From: Desulfobacteraceae bacterium
Lineage (GTDB): Bacteria > Desulfobacterota > Desulfobacteria > Desulfobacterales > Desulfobacteraceae
Assembly (NCBI GenBank): GCA_003354055.1
Contig: PIVQ01000115.1
Coordinates: forward strand, 1 to 14,398
DNA: 14,398 nt
Reading direction: 5' to 3'
Made by a program: the position numbers and the translations under genes
In this document: positions 1 to 6,234 of the stretch, piece after piece
Numbering within the stretch: the first letter of the stretch is position 1
Layout of the letters: each line of letters opens with the position of its first letter
The notes under the pieces: generated by a model
What the model saw: only the letters and a program-made list of their open reading frames with translations
Databases searched by the model: none
What the model was told of the DNA's origin: nothing

Positions 1-612
1 TTTCATCTGCTTTTTCATGATATTGTAAAAGAAGATGCCCCCGCCCCAATGGGCCAGAATAATATTGTTTTCCGGAAAGGCTCTTGCAAGACCGTCGATT
101 TGTTCCAGAGTAATGGGAGTTTTTCCGGGGTAGGGGTGCCCTAAGGGTTCATTGGTATGAATCATACAGGGTTTGTTGCCCTTTTCCCTGAGCAGATCCA
201 TGACCGGTTCCAGAAGCCGGATGGCATGGGAATCAATGCCGGATAGATAAAAGGCCAGCTCTCCTACACCGGACAGACCCGCATCAATACATCTGGCAGC
301 TTCCCCTGCTGCCCCTTCCCAGGCCAGGTCAAAACAGGCCAGTCCCCGTATCCTTTCCGGATGGGCCTGTACTGCTTCAATCACCGCATCATTGTTCTGT
401 CGGGCATAGTCCGGGTTGCGCCAGGGAAATCCGCTGATCACGGAAATGTCCACCCGGTGGGCGTCCATGGTGGTCAGCAGTTCGTCAACGTTTGTAATTT
501 TTGACTTGGGTGAGTTGTACAGGAGTTTGAACTCAGGTTCGTCTTTAAAGTATATGGATCTGTCTTCTTTTACCGGTTTTGGAAATAGATGAGTATGGGA
601 ATCAATGATCAC
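1..612 (-). CDS. Amidohydrolase (TIM-barrel metal-dependent hydrolase), N-terminal part
   Basis: The minus strand is open from a GTG at 612 to the window edge (204 codons), so the C-terminus is missing. The start is chosen because GAGGGG (complement of 617-622) lies just upstream and the protein then begins directly with the first metal-binding motif, M-I-I-D-S-H-T-H (HxH at residues 6 and 8). Further family marks are a G-V-G-E-L-A strand end, the C-M-I-H-T-N-E segment with a candidate metal histidine, and I-I-L-A-H-W-G-G-G near the cut edge. This pattern fits the amidohydrolase_2/TatD-like superfamily: cytoplasmic hydrolases or decarboxylases using one or two divalent metals. Substrate cannot be told. 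It is transcribed divergently from the tetrapyrrole operon across a 93-bp spacer, so the functions need not be linked. Confidence 0.85.
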   Translation of the reverse strand, partial: MIIDSHTHLFPKPVKEDRSIYFKDEPEFKLLYNSPKSKITNVDELLTTMDAHRVDISVISGFPWRNPDYARQNNDAVIEAVQAHPERIRGLACFDLAWEGAAGEAARCIDAGLSGVGELAFYLSGIDSHAIRLLEPVMDLLREKGNKPCMIHTNEPLGHPYPGKTPITLEQIDGLARAFPENNIILAHWGGGIFFYNIMKKQMK

Positions 613-637
613 GGCAGCCCCTCAAAATGAATAAATA

Positions 638-666
638 TTGAAAAAACTCAAGGGACAATATATATT
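638..666 (+). promoter_or_regulatory. Candidate sigma-70 promoter for the tetrapyrrole operon
   Basis: TTGAAA at 638-643 and TATATT at 661-666 are separated by exactly 17 bp. Transcription would start around 672-674, about 33 bp upstream of the first gene. The site sits in the only spacer upstream of a three-gene co-directional run. The assignment rests on consensus match only. Confidence 0.55.
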
Positions 667-705
667 AAATCTTTTATTCAAACAAGGAATGAATACAATA
701 GCGTT

Positions 706-1398
706 ATGAGTTATTATCCCATATTTATGGATGTAGAGGACAGGGCCTGTCTTGTGGTAGGCGGCGGAAAGGTGGGGTCACGCAAGGCTTTGGGGCTTGC
801 CAGGGCCAATGCACAGGTCAGGGTGGTCAGCCTTGAATTTACACCTGAACTGGAAAAGAGTCCTGATCCGCGGATTCGTTTGGATAAAAGAAAATTTAAC
901 CTGTCCGACCTTGACGGGGTCAGCCTGGTTTTTGCCGCCACAGACAGCCGGGAGTTGAATTCCCGGGTAAGAGAGGCGGCCCGCAAGAAAAATATCCTCT
1001 GTAATATTGCAGACGGTAAGGACAAGGGAGATTTTATTCTTCCCTCAACGGTGAGGCAGGGCGATCTTGTTCTTGCCGTGTCAACCTGCGGGGCAAGCCC
1101 GGCTTTGGCCAAAAAACTACGACGGGAACTTTCGGCGCAATTCGGCCCGGAATACGGGGTGATGCTCACCCTCATGGCCAATGTCAGAAAAAAGATGCTG
1201 GATCAGGGCCATGATCCCGCGGGGCATAAAATTATATTTACCACCCTGGTGGAGGCGGATCTGCCGGCCATGATTGCTGCCGGGAAAATACTTTCTGTTA
1301 ATGCGGTTTTAGCGCAGGAACTCGGTGAGGAGTACACCTTTGATATGCTTTCGACACAACAAGGCAAAAACGTGGAGCGTCGTAATGAGGAGCTGTGA
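706..1398 (+). CDS. sirC: Precorrin-2 dehydrogenase / sirohydrochlorin ferrochelatase (CysG N-terminal / Met8 type)
   Basis: A 230-residue cytoplasmic enzyme of siroheme synthesis that oxidises precorrin-2 to sirohydrochlorin with NAD+; many family members also insert iron. The N-terminal Rossmann fold shows V-V-G-G-G-K-V-G-S-R-K-A (residues 17-28). The C-N-I-A-D segment puts an aspartate at residue 103, matching the catalytic Asp of CysG/Met8, and S-T-C-G-A-S-P (126-132) is the family loop. There is no uroporphyrinogen methyltransferase domain, so that step must be encoded elsewhere. The start is fixed by homology; the nearest Shine-Dalgarno (AAGGA, 684-688) is unusually far, 17 bp from the ATG. 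The gene is followed after 5 bp by the CcsA-like gene. In a sulphate reducer its product feeds sulphite reductase and siroheme-based haem synthesis. Confidence 0.92.
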   Translation: MSYYPIFMDVEDRACLVVGGGKVGSRKALGLARANAQVRVVSLEFTPELEKSPDPRIRLDKRKFNLSDLDGVSLVFAATDSRELNSRVREAARKKNILCNIADGKDKGDFILPSTVRQGDLVLAVSTCGASPALAKKLRRELSAQFGPEYGVMLTLMANVRKKMLDQGHDPAGHKIIFTTLVEADLPAMIAAGKILSVNAVLAQELGEEYTFDMLSTQQGKNVERRNEEL

Positions 1399-1403
1399 TA
1401 TAA

Positions 1404-2231
1404 ATGAATCTTTCTAATATTCTTCTGCAAGGATCCGCCATTTTATATTTTATAAGCATGGCAGGGTATATCTGCTATCTGTTTCACCAGAAGGATAAAA
1501 TTCAGAAGCTTTCGTTCTGTGTGGTGTCTATTGCCGTGGCCGTTCACCTGGTCAGTGTGATACTTACCGGTGTAGACACAAAAGGGCTTCCCATCCACAA
1601 TCTTGTCCAGAGTCTGTCCATGGCGGCGCTGGCATTCGGTGCCATGTTTATTTACGTTCAGTACCGATTTAATTTGAAAATTTTAGGCGTGTTTGCCACA
1701 GCGATGCTCTCCCTGCTCATGCTGGCCGTAGTGGTTATCCCCGATACACCGGTGGAACCGGATAAGATTCTAAAAGGATTCTGGTTTTTTGCACACATTA
1801 TTCTTGTGTTCACAGGAGAAGCCGCGCTAGGTCTTGCCTGCGGCGCCGGTATCCTTTATCTGATCCAGGAAATGGGGATCAAGGGTAAAAGCCAGGGATT
1901 CTTTTTTAAACGCCTACCCTCTCTGGACTTTCTGGATTTGGTCTCCTACACTTGTATTACCACAGGGTTTGCATTGCTGACATTTGGTCTGGTCACAGGT
2001 TTTATCTATGCCAAAACCGTGTGGGGTACGTTTTGGAGCTGGGATTTTAAAGAAGTCTTTTCCGTGGGAACCTGGGTGGTATATGCGGCATTGTTGCATC
2101 TGCGGTTGTACGCAGGGTGGAGAGGGCGTAAGTCAGCCATCATGTCCATCGTCGGATTTGCCATCATTATTTTTACCTTCCTGGGGGTCAATCTGATCCT
2201 TGGCGGACACCACGAAGCCTTTACAAAATAG
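1404..2231 (+). CDS. ccsA: CcsA/HemX-like cytochrome c assembly membrane protein
   Basis: A 275-residue, very hydrophobic protein with about eight predictable membrane helices. Near residues 207-217 it carries W-G-T-F-W-S-W-D-F-K-E, the haem-handling tryptophan-rich (WWD-type) motif of the CcmC/CcmF/CcsA superfamily. The usual W-D-P-K-E is W-D-F-K-E here. Histidines at 131, 232 and 269-270 are candidate haem ligands. Proteins of this size next to hemA are usually called HemX; they are thought to act in haem delivery for c-type cytochrome maturation or in tuning HemA, and the sequence cannot decide which. A GAGGAG Shine-Dalgarno (1387-1392) lies inside the end of the previous gene and the spacer is 5 bp, so translation is probably coupled. 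hemA follows after 10 bp. Confidence 0.88.
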   Translation: MNLSNILLQGSAILYFISMAGYICYLFHQKDKIQKLSFCVVSIAVAVHLVSVILTGVDTKGLPIHNLVQSLSMAALAFGAMFIYVQYRFNLKILGVFATAMLSLLMLAVVVIPDTPVEPDKILKGFWFFAHIILVFTGEAALGLACGAGILYLIQEMGIKGKSQGFFFKRLPSLDFLDLVSYTCITTGFALLTFGLVTGFIYAKTVWGTFWSWDFKEVFSVGTWVVYAALLHLRLYAGWRGRKSAIMSIVGFAIIIFTFLGVNLILGGHHEAFTK

Positions 2232-2241
2232 CGAAAGAACC

Positions 2242-3519
2242 ATGTCACAAATTATACTTATTGGTGCCAACCATAAAACTGCCCCGGTGGAACTGAGGGA
2301 AAAACTATCCTTTTCAACAGATGAAACTCTGGCTGCACTTGAACATCTGAAACAGGACCCCCTGATCAAAGAAGGGCTTGTGTTTTCAACCTGCAACCGC
2401 ATGGAGATTCTCTATATTCCGGAAACAGGCGACCAGATTGAATCGGTGATTGAATTTATTTCCAAACACAAGAATCTGCCTGTGTCCGAGTTCCGGTCAT
2501 CCCTTTATATTTTCCAGGGAGACGAGGCCATCCGCCACATGTTCTGCGTGGCATCCAGCCTGGATTCCATGATGGTGGGCGAGCCCCAGATCCTGGGCCA
2601 GGTGAAACAGGCCTATAAAACCGCGACCAAAGTCGGGGCCTCAAGTGTCATACTCAACCGGATGATGCATAAATCCTTTTCAGTAGCCAAACGGGTGAGA
2701 AAGGAAACCGGCATCGGAGACAATGCCGTCTCCATCTCCTATGCTGCCATAGAGCTTGCCAATAAAATCTTTTCAGACCTGTCCACCAAAAGTGTCATGC
2801 TTTTGGGTGCCGGAGAGATGGCGGAACTTGCCGTCGAGCATCTCATGACCCACAATGTAAAGAACATTATTGTGGCCAACCGAACCTTTAAAAATGCCCT
2901 GACCCTGGCTCAGAAATTCAACGGCAAAGCGGTTCAGTATGAGGAAAGGGAAGACGCCCTGGCTGAAGTGGATATTATTATCAGCTCCACCGGCGCCACC
3001 GATTACGTCCTGAACCGGGATCAAGTCAAACGGGCAATGAAAAAACGGAACCACAACACTATCTTCTTCATTGATATTGCCGTGCCCAGGGATATCGATC
3101 CCAGGATCAATAAAATTTCCAATGCCTATGTCTATGATATTGATGATCTGAAAAATATTGTGGAAACCAATATCCAGCAGCGGGAACAGGAAACAGTCAA
3201 GGCCAACCGCTTTGTTGAAGAGGCATTGTTTACATTTCAAAAATGGATGGACAGCCTGGCCGTTGTCCCCACCATCAAAGCCATCAACGATAAGATGACC
3301 TCCATTGTGGACATTGAATTTGAAAAGACCCTCTCCAGCCTCTCCCACTTGCCATCCAAAGATATTGAGGCCATCCGGAGAATGACCCGCGCCATTGCCA
3401 CCCGCACCATCCACGATCCCATCCTCTTTCTGCGTAACACAGGCGACCACCGCGACGACTCCCTTTACCTGAACGTGACCCGGCAGTTATTTGACCTGGA
3501 TATCCCGGAGAAGGATTAG
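2242..3519 (+). CDS. hemA: Glutamyl-tRNA reductase
   Basis: A 425-residue enzyme of the C5 pathway that reduces glutamyl-tRNA(Glu) with NADPH to glutamate-1-semialdehyde, the first committed step to tetrapyrroles. The N-terminal catalytic domain has G-A-N-H-K-T-A-P-V-E (8-17) and S-T-C-N-R (49-53) with the nucleophilic Cys51. A Rossmann domain follows (M-L-L-G-A-G-E-M-A), and the C-terminal half is the helical dimerisation domain. The ATG at 2242 is chosen because the conserved N-terminus begins there; an in-frame TTG at 2200 would add 14 residues overlapping ccsA and match nothing in the family. The Shine-Dalgarno is weak (GAAAGAA), suggesting translation coupled to the upstream gene, which ends 10 bp before. 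It is the last gene of the operon. Confidence 0.97.
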   Translation: MSQIILIGANHKTAPVELREKLSFSTDETLAALEHLKQDPLIKEGLVFSTCNRMEILYIPETGDQIESVIEFISKHKNLPVSEFRSSLYIFQGDEAIRHMFCVASSLDSMMVGEPQILGQVKQAYKTATKVGASSVILNRMMHKSFSVAKRVRKETGIGDNAVSISYAAIELANKIFSDLSTKSVMLLGAGEMAELAVEHLMTHNVKNIIVANRTFKNALTLAQKFNGKAVQYEEREDALAEVDIIISSTGATDYVLNRDQVKRAMKKRNHNTIFFIDIAVPRDIDPRINKISNAYVYDIDDLKNIVETNIQQREQETVKANRFVEEALFTFQKWMDSLAVVPTIKAINDKMTSIVDIEFEKTLSSLSHLPSKDIEAIRRMTRAIATRTIHDPILFLRNTGDHRDDSLYLNVTRQLFDLDIPEKD

Positions 3520-3815
3520 CCGGTCGGTGTTCATGGTGTGCAGGTAGCTGCCACCGGGCCGGCAGGCCGGAAAGCGGCTGGCACTGTTTTTAAAACTCGC
3601 TTCGCGAAAAGCCGTTAAACTGCGGTGCAGCGGCTCCTCAAACAAAACGGCTTTTTACGCTCCGCAGCGTTAAGGGCATCTAAAAGAACAGAGCTTTTAT
3701 GCCGCCTTCCGTCCTGCCCGACCCTCAGTGCCGAATTTTCTCGTTTGCTGTGACGCGACACGTAATCTCAGAATTTTAAAATGAAAGTGATTATTCTATT
3801 ATCATTATTTTTTAA
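3520..3815. repeat. Non-coding, palindrome-rich stretch downstream of hemA
   Basis: No credible gene. The segment is packed with inverted repeats: CCGGC/GCCGG (3559-3563/3566-3570), TCGC/GCGA around 3600, a 10-bp pair at 3607-3616/3646-3655, and a bulged hairpin GGCA..TAAAAG/CTTTTATGCC (3675-3703). A 7-bp pair GGCACTG/CAGTGCC (3580-3586/3726-3732) brackets most of them, so 3580-3732 could fold as one element. GC is high up to about 3735, then the sequence becomes AT-rich. It could be a dispersed palindromic repeat, a small RNA or a set of terminators. Confidence 0.4.
3607..3656 (+). terminator. hemA: Possible intrinsic terminator of the hemA operon
   Basis: AAAAGCCGTT (3607-3616) pairs perfectly with AACGGCTTTT (3646-3655), and the T-run continues to 3656. 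The 29-nt loop contains a small inner hairpin, CTGC-GGT-GCAG (3620-3630). The arrangement could work on both strands because of the A/T flanks. It begins 88 bp after the hemA stop. Confidence 0.45.
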
Positions 3816-3936
3816 CGCTTGAGTTGTGGCGATTGCGGGCCAGTACTGCAAGCCGCTTGAAAATTGGCCTTTGCTGGCAAGATTATTTCGAAAAATAGCA
3901 GCTGTAGCAATTCGCCCACCAACGATTTGTTAGCGG
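3810..3936 (-). other. attC-like recombination site
   Basis: The minus strand reads CCGCTAACAAATCGTT (3936-3921) at one end and AACTCAAGCGTTAAAA at the other, with G|TT at 3816/3815. Inner arms GTGGGCG-A-ATTGC and GCAAT-CGCCAC pair with unpaired extra bases on one strand only, as expected for the extrahelical bases of attC. A further CAG..CTGC/GCAG..CTG pairing extends the stem inward. At about 127 bp it falls in the longer part of the usual attC size range. The outer boxes now match only at TAAC/GTTA, because the last six bases (TTAAAA) would come from the insertion target. Confidence 0.6.
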
Positions 3937-4010
3937 ATTTGTTATTGACAAGACTCTGCAGAATAACAAACCTGCTTCACTGTAGCACAGCTTGAAAAAC
4001 TCAACGTAAA

Positions 4011-4081
4011 ACTTGGCACACGATTGCGAAATATTGGAAGTACGGTTTTCCAATAAGAACAATTGCAATCGTGTGCCAAGT
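4011..4081 (-). terminator. Long perfect hairpin, probable terminator of the hydrolase gene
   Basis: Two 17-bp arms (4011-4027 and 4065-4081) are perfectly complementary. Inside them is a second 7-bp stem, ATTGGAA/TTCCAAT (4033-4039/4048-4054). On the minus strand the hairpin starts 45 bp after the hydrolase stop and is followed at once by TTTT, which suits rho-independent termination. The stem is longer than most terminators, so a nested miniature element is an alternative. Confidence 0.5.
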
Positions 4082-4125
4082 GTATCTGGTATTGGGTTAC
4101 CAACCTGACTTTTTGAGTATGTCTT

Positions 4126-4899
4126 TTAGAGGTGACTGCCATTATCAACAGACGAAAGAAATTCATCCATTATCTGATTGTATTCTCTTGGTTTATCCAG
4201 TTGCAGCCAATGACCTGTCCCTGTAATCATTTTGTGTGGAAGGTTAGGCACAAGGTTGTGTACACTAAAAGGAGTTTCGTTGATCGATGTAATGACCGAT
4301 AACTTTGGCCCATCGTAACGTTCCAACGCCGGTACGGGATTGTATTTGAAAAGTTCTTTGAAAACACCAACAACCGTTGCTTTGGGCGTATCGCGCAAAT
4401 CCTGCATAACTTTCGCCAGCGTTGTTTCAGCCGAACCGGTCAAAATTTGACTCCAGTAACCTTCGACAACGTTTGAGTAGGCTTCGGATTCCAAAGCGCC
4501 AATATATTGTTGTACTTCTTCAATTGGCATTTGGGTTGAGTCGCCGGACGGATCGACCAGAAGCAACCCAGCTACTCGTTCAGGATAAACACCTGCATAA
4601 GCACCAGCAACACTGCCCCCCATACTATGACCAACCAGAATGAATCTCTCAATACCCAACTGATCGACAACCATCTGAACATCTTGAGCCATTGACTCAA
4701 TCGCGTAATCACCATTCTCGGGTGATGACGACTGACCATGCCCCCGAAGGTCAAGTGCAATAGCCCGCCGCGTTGTTCGAATATGACTGAGTTGTGCAGA
4801 CCATTGTTGCGTGTTTCCGGCCAGTGCGTGTACAAAGACCACCGGTAATGAGCCATCCCCACCATCATCGATGTAGACTTTGGATACTTTTTTCGACAT
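4126..4899 (-). CDS. Alpha/beta-fold hydrolase (cassette-borne)
   Basis: A 257-residue soluble hydrolase. The oxyanion strand V-F-V-H-A-L-A-G lies at 21-28, L-D-L-R-G-H-G at 49-55, and the nucleophile elbow G-H-S-M-G-G at 90-95 gives Ser92. G-T-G-H-W gives the catalytic His230. The acid is less clear: strand 7 ends in S-I-N-E-T, offering Glu208 where Asp is usual, while Asp116 (L-L-L-V-D-P) after strand 6 is the other candidate. The family covers esterases, enol-lactonases and C-C hydrolases, and the substrate cannot be named. AAAGGAGA (complement of 4907-4914) precedes the ATG by 8 bp. It is divergent from a WYL-type regulator with shared control sequence, so it is likely that regulator's target. 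It reads toward the attC-like site, the normal sense for a cassette gene. Confidence 0.9.
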   Translation of the reverse strand: MSKKVSKVYIDDGGDGSLPVVFVHALAGNTQQWSAQLSHIRTTRRAIALDLRGHGQSSSPENGDYAIESMAQDVQMVVDQLGIERFILVGHSMGGSVAGAYAGVYPERVAGLLLVDPSGDSTQMPIEEVQQYIGALESEAYSNVVEGYWSQILTGSAETTLAKVMQDLRDTPKATVVGVFKELFKYNPVPALERYDGPKLSVITSINETPFSVHNLVPNLPHKMITGTGHWLQLDKPREYNQIMDEFLSSVDNGSHL

Positions 4900-4951
4900 T
4901 GTGTTTTCTCCTTTGTTTGTCTCAATTCAAATTTCATAGTTGATTGTTCTC

Positions 4952-4957
4952 ATTGTA
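4952..4957 (-). promoter_or_regulatory. Candidate -10 element for the hydrolase gene
   Basis: The minus strand reads TACAAT here, about 55 bp upstream of the hydrolase ATG. No convincing -35 box stands 17 bp further up; the best CTGACA (complement of 4979-4984) is about 21 bp away and coincides with the candidate operator. Promoter activity may therefore depend on the neighbouring regulator. Confidence 0.35.
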
Positions 4958-4966
4958 TTAGCTATG

Positions 4967-4989
4967 AATGACATCTAGTGTCAGTCATT
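4967..4989. promoter_or_regulatory. Candidate operator: inverted repeat between the divergent genes
   Basis: TGACA (4969-4973) and TGTCA (4979-4983) form an inverted repeat with a 5-bp spacer. The arms extend imperfectly to AATGACA and TCATT with one extra base. It lies just upstream of the regulator's -10 box, where its -35 region should be, and upstream of the hydrolase -10. That is the expected place for an HTH dimer controlling both genes. Confidence 0.4.
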
Positions 4990-4994
4990 ATTTT

Positions 4995-5003
4995 TGCTAT
5001 AAT
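4995..5003 (+). promoter_or_regulatory. Extended -10 promoter of the WYL regulator
   Basis: TG-C-TATAAT (4995-5003) is a perfect extended -10 element. Transcription would start near 5009-5011, about 24 bp upstream of the ATG at 5034. The -35 region is poor (GTGTCA, 4978-4983, with only 14 bp spacing), which extended -10 promoters tolerate. Confidence 0.6.
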
Positions 5004-5033
5004 CCAATGATATCTTTTGAATTTGGAGGAACA

Positions 5034-5999
5034 ATGCGTGCAGACCGGCTTCTTTCATTAATGTTGTTGTTACAAAACCGCAGACAAATGACGGCAGAAG
5101 AGTTAGCCACTGAACTAGAAGTATCAAAACGAACAATTTATCGTGATATTGATGCTTTAAGTGTTGCCGGTGTGCCGGTCTACGCCAACGGAGGACCTGG
5201 CGGCGGTTATGCTTTGCTGGATAGTTATCGTACTACCCTTACCGGACTGAATGAAAATGAGATTCGAGCACTATTTATGTTGACCATCCCTGGCCCCATA
5301 TCAGATTTAGGCGTGAGCCAGCAGCTTAAAGCCGCTATTCTTAAATTGACCAGTTTATTTGCCGACGATCACAATGAACATGCTAATTATCTCCGTCAAC
5401 GTCTGCACTTGGATGCGGCAAGCTGGTTTCAAACAGATGAACCGGTACCTCACCTAAAAACCGTAAAAGAGGCAGTTTGGCAAGATTGTCAATTAGTACT
5501 TTCCTATCGCCGCAGTAACGGCGAGGTGAGTGAACGTACAATTTCACCTTATGGATTAGTGGCCAAAGCAAGTATTTGGTATCTGGTTGCTGTCACTGAA
5601 CAAGGGATGCGCGTCTATCGGGTATCTCGAATTGAAGCTATTCAAATGACCCAAATGCATTTTACCCGCCCCCAAGATTTTGATTTAGCTGAGTTCTGGG
5701 TAGGTTGGGTGACCAGCTACAAGACCAGCTTGCCAAAATATCCGGTGACCCTGCGTATTGGCCCAGATTTGGTTCCAGTCTTGCCCTATATCTTAGGAAA
5801 TGATGTTCGCGCGCTTGTTGAACAAGCCCAGCCCGATTCGGAAGGTTGGCGAATAGTAGATTATACCTTTGAAAGGATTGAAGAGGCCCAAACATATGTA
5901 TTGGGAATGGGGGCATCAGTGGATGTCATTGCCCCTGAAGAGCTGCGGATTAGGGTATTGAAATTAGCCACAGATGTTGTGGCACATTATTCTCGTTGA
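5034..5999 (+). CDS. HTH-11/WYL-domain transcriptional regulator (cassette-borne)
   Basis: A 321-residue DNA-binding regulator. The N-terminal winged helix (about 4-60) has the signature V-S-K-R-T-I-Y-R-D-I-D-A-L (30-42), followed by G-G-P-G-G-G-Y. The WYL domain is centred on S-I-W-Y-L-V-A (W182, Y183, L184) and a C-terminal WCX-like extension occupies roughly 235-318. Such proteins usually bind a small ligand or nucleic acid through the WYL pocket and control a neighbouring gene. ATG 5034 is chosen over upstream ATGs because GGAGG (5025-5029) precedes it, the conserved M-R-A-D-R-L-L start is there, and the extended -10 box at 4998-5003 excludes the earlier ones. Its sequence reminds me of Chloroflexota regulators, which is an impression. 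It runs opposite to the usual cassette-gene sense, ending only 9 bp before the cassette edge. Confidence 0.9.
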   Translation: MRADRLLSLMLLLQNRRQMTAEELATELEVSKRTIYRDIDALSVAGVPVYANGGPGGGYALLDSYRTTLTGLNENEIRALFMLTIPGPISDLGVSQQLKAAILKLTSLFADDHNEHANYLRQRLHLDAASWFQTDEPVPHLKTVKEAVWQDCQLVLSYRRSNGEVSERTISPYGLVAKASIWYLVAVTEQGMRVYRVSRIEAIQMTQMHFTRPQDFDLAEFWVGWVTSYKTSLPKYPVTLRIGPDLVPVLPYILGNDVRALVEQAQPDSEGWRIVDYTFERIEEAQTYVLGMGASVDVIAPEELRIRVLKLATDVVAHYSR

Positions 6000-6014
6000 G
6001 ACGCTACCCGCTAA

Positions 6015-6234
6015 CCATTTATTATCAGGTCAATTTTCCCTGATAATTGATATTAGAGTAAAAATCGGGCCTAATTCCCTTGTGTAAATTCGAACTTATC
6101 GAAATAAATCTTTCAATTAATTTGGAAACAATCATTTCCTGTAGAAAAATGCAACAGTAAACAAAATATATTGGTACTTTATATACAGATAGGTTGCTTA
6201 CTATTTGACATCGGGAATTAAGCCAGGAAGATCA
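6015..6234. other. AT-rich spacer with a short inverted repeat
   Basis: No gene or clear RNA is seen. ATTATCAGG (6021-6029) and CCTGATAAT (6039-6047) form a 9-bp inverted repeat with a 9-nt loop. Neither strand has a T-run after it, so it is a poor terminator. A perfect TTGACA occurs at 6205-6210, but the hexamer 17 bp later (AAGATC) is a poor -10, so a promoter for the downstream RNA is only possible. Confidence 0.5.

Larger units (their letters stand above)
3816..6014 (-). mobile_element. Putative solitary integron gene cassette (minus orientation) with two divergent genes
   Basis: Read on the minus strand, the block opens at 6014 with TTAGCGG, carries the hydrolase gene in sense, and ends in an attC-like site whose last cassette base is the G at 3816. 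In a free circular cassette the end G would join the opening TTAGCGG to give GTTAGCGG. That is the exact complement of the other attC arm, CCGCTAAC, at 3936-3929. This self-consistency is what cassette recombination predicts and is hard to get by chance along with attC-like arms. The block is more AT-rich than its neighbours by eye and its genes read like those of an unrelated phylum. No integrase or second cassette is visible, so it may sit in a secondary site. Confidence 0.6.

Noticed and set aside
689..709. A six-codon upstream frame whose TGA overlaps the start of the precorrin-2 dehydrogenase gene
   Set aside because: AAGGA directly abuts its ATG, leaving no usable spacing, so translation is unlikely. 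The long spacing to 706 is only noted as odd.
2200..2241. TTG start giving hemA a 14-residue N-terminal extension
   Set aside because: The extension overlaps ccsA, has no ribosome site of its own and lies before the conserved HemA N-terminus at 2242.
2773..3450. Long antisense frame (225 codons) within hemA
   Set aside because: Low-complexity, Gly/Asn/Ile-rich product without motifs; a mirror of hemA codon use.
3607..3676. A second attC site (TTAAAC..CTGCGG / CCGCAGCGTTAA)
   Set aside because: The outer boxes do not match RYYYAAC/GTTRRRY in register and do not agree with the neighbouring junction, unlike the site at 3810-3936.
4011..4081. Sigma-54-like promoter elements (TGGCAC followed by TTGC) on both strands
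   Set aside because: The GG-to-GC distance is 9 bases instead of the strict 10, and the motif appears on both strands only because it is part of the palindrome.
3883..4166. Two short minus-strand frames (61 and 74 codons) between the hydrolase gene and the attC-like site
   Set aside because: They run through the perfect hairpin and part of the attC-like site, have no ribosome sites and show no recognisable motifs.
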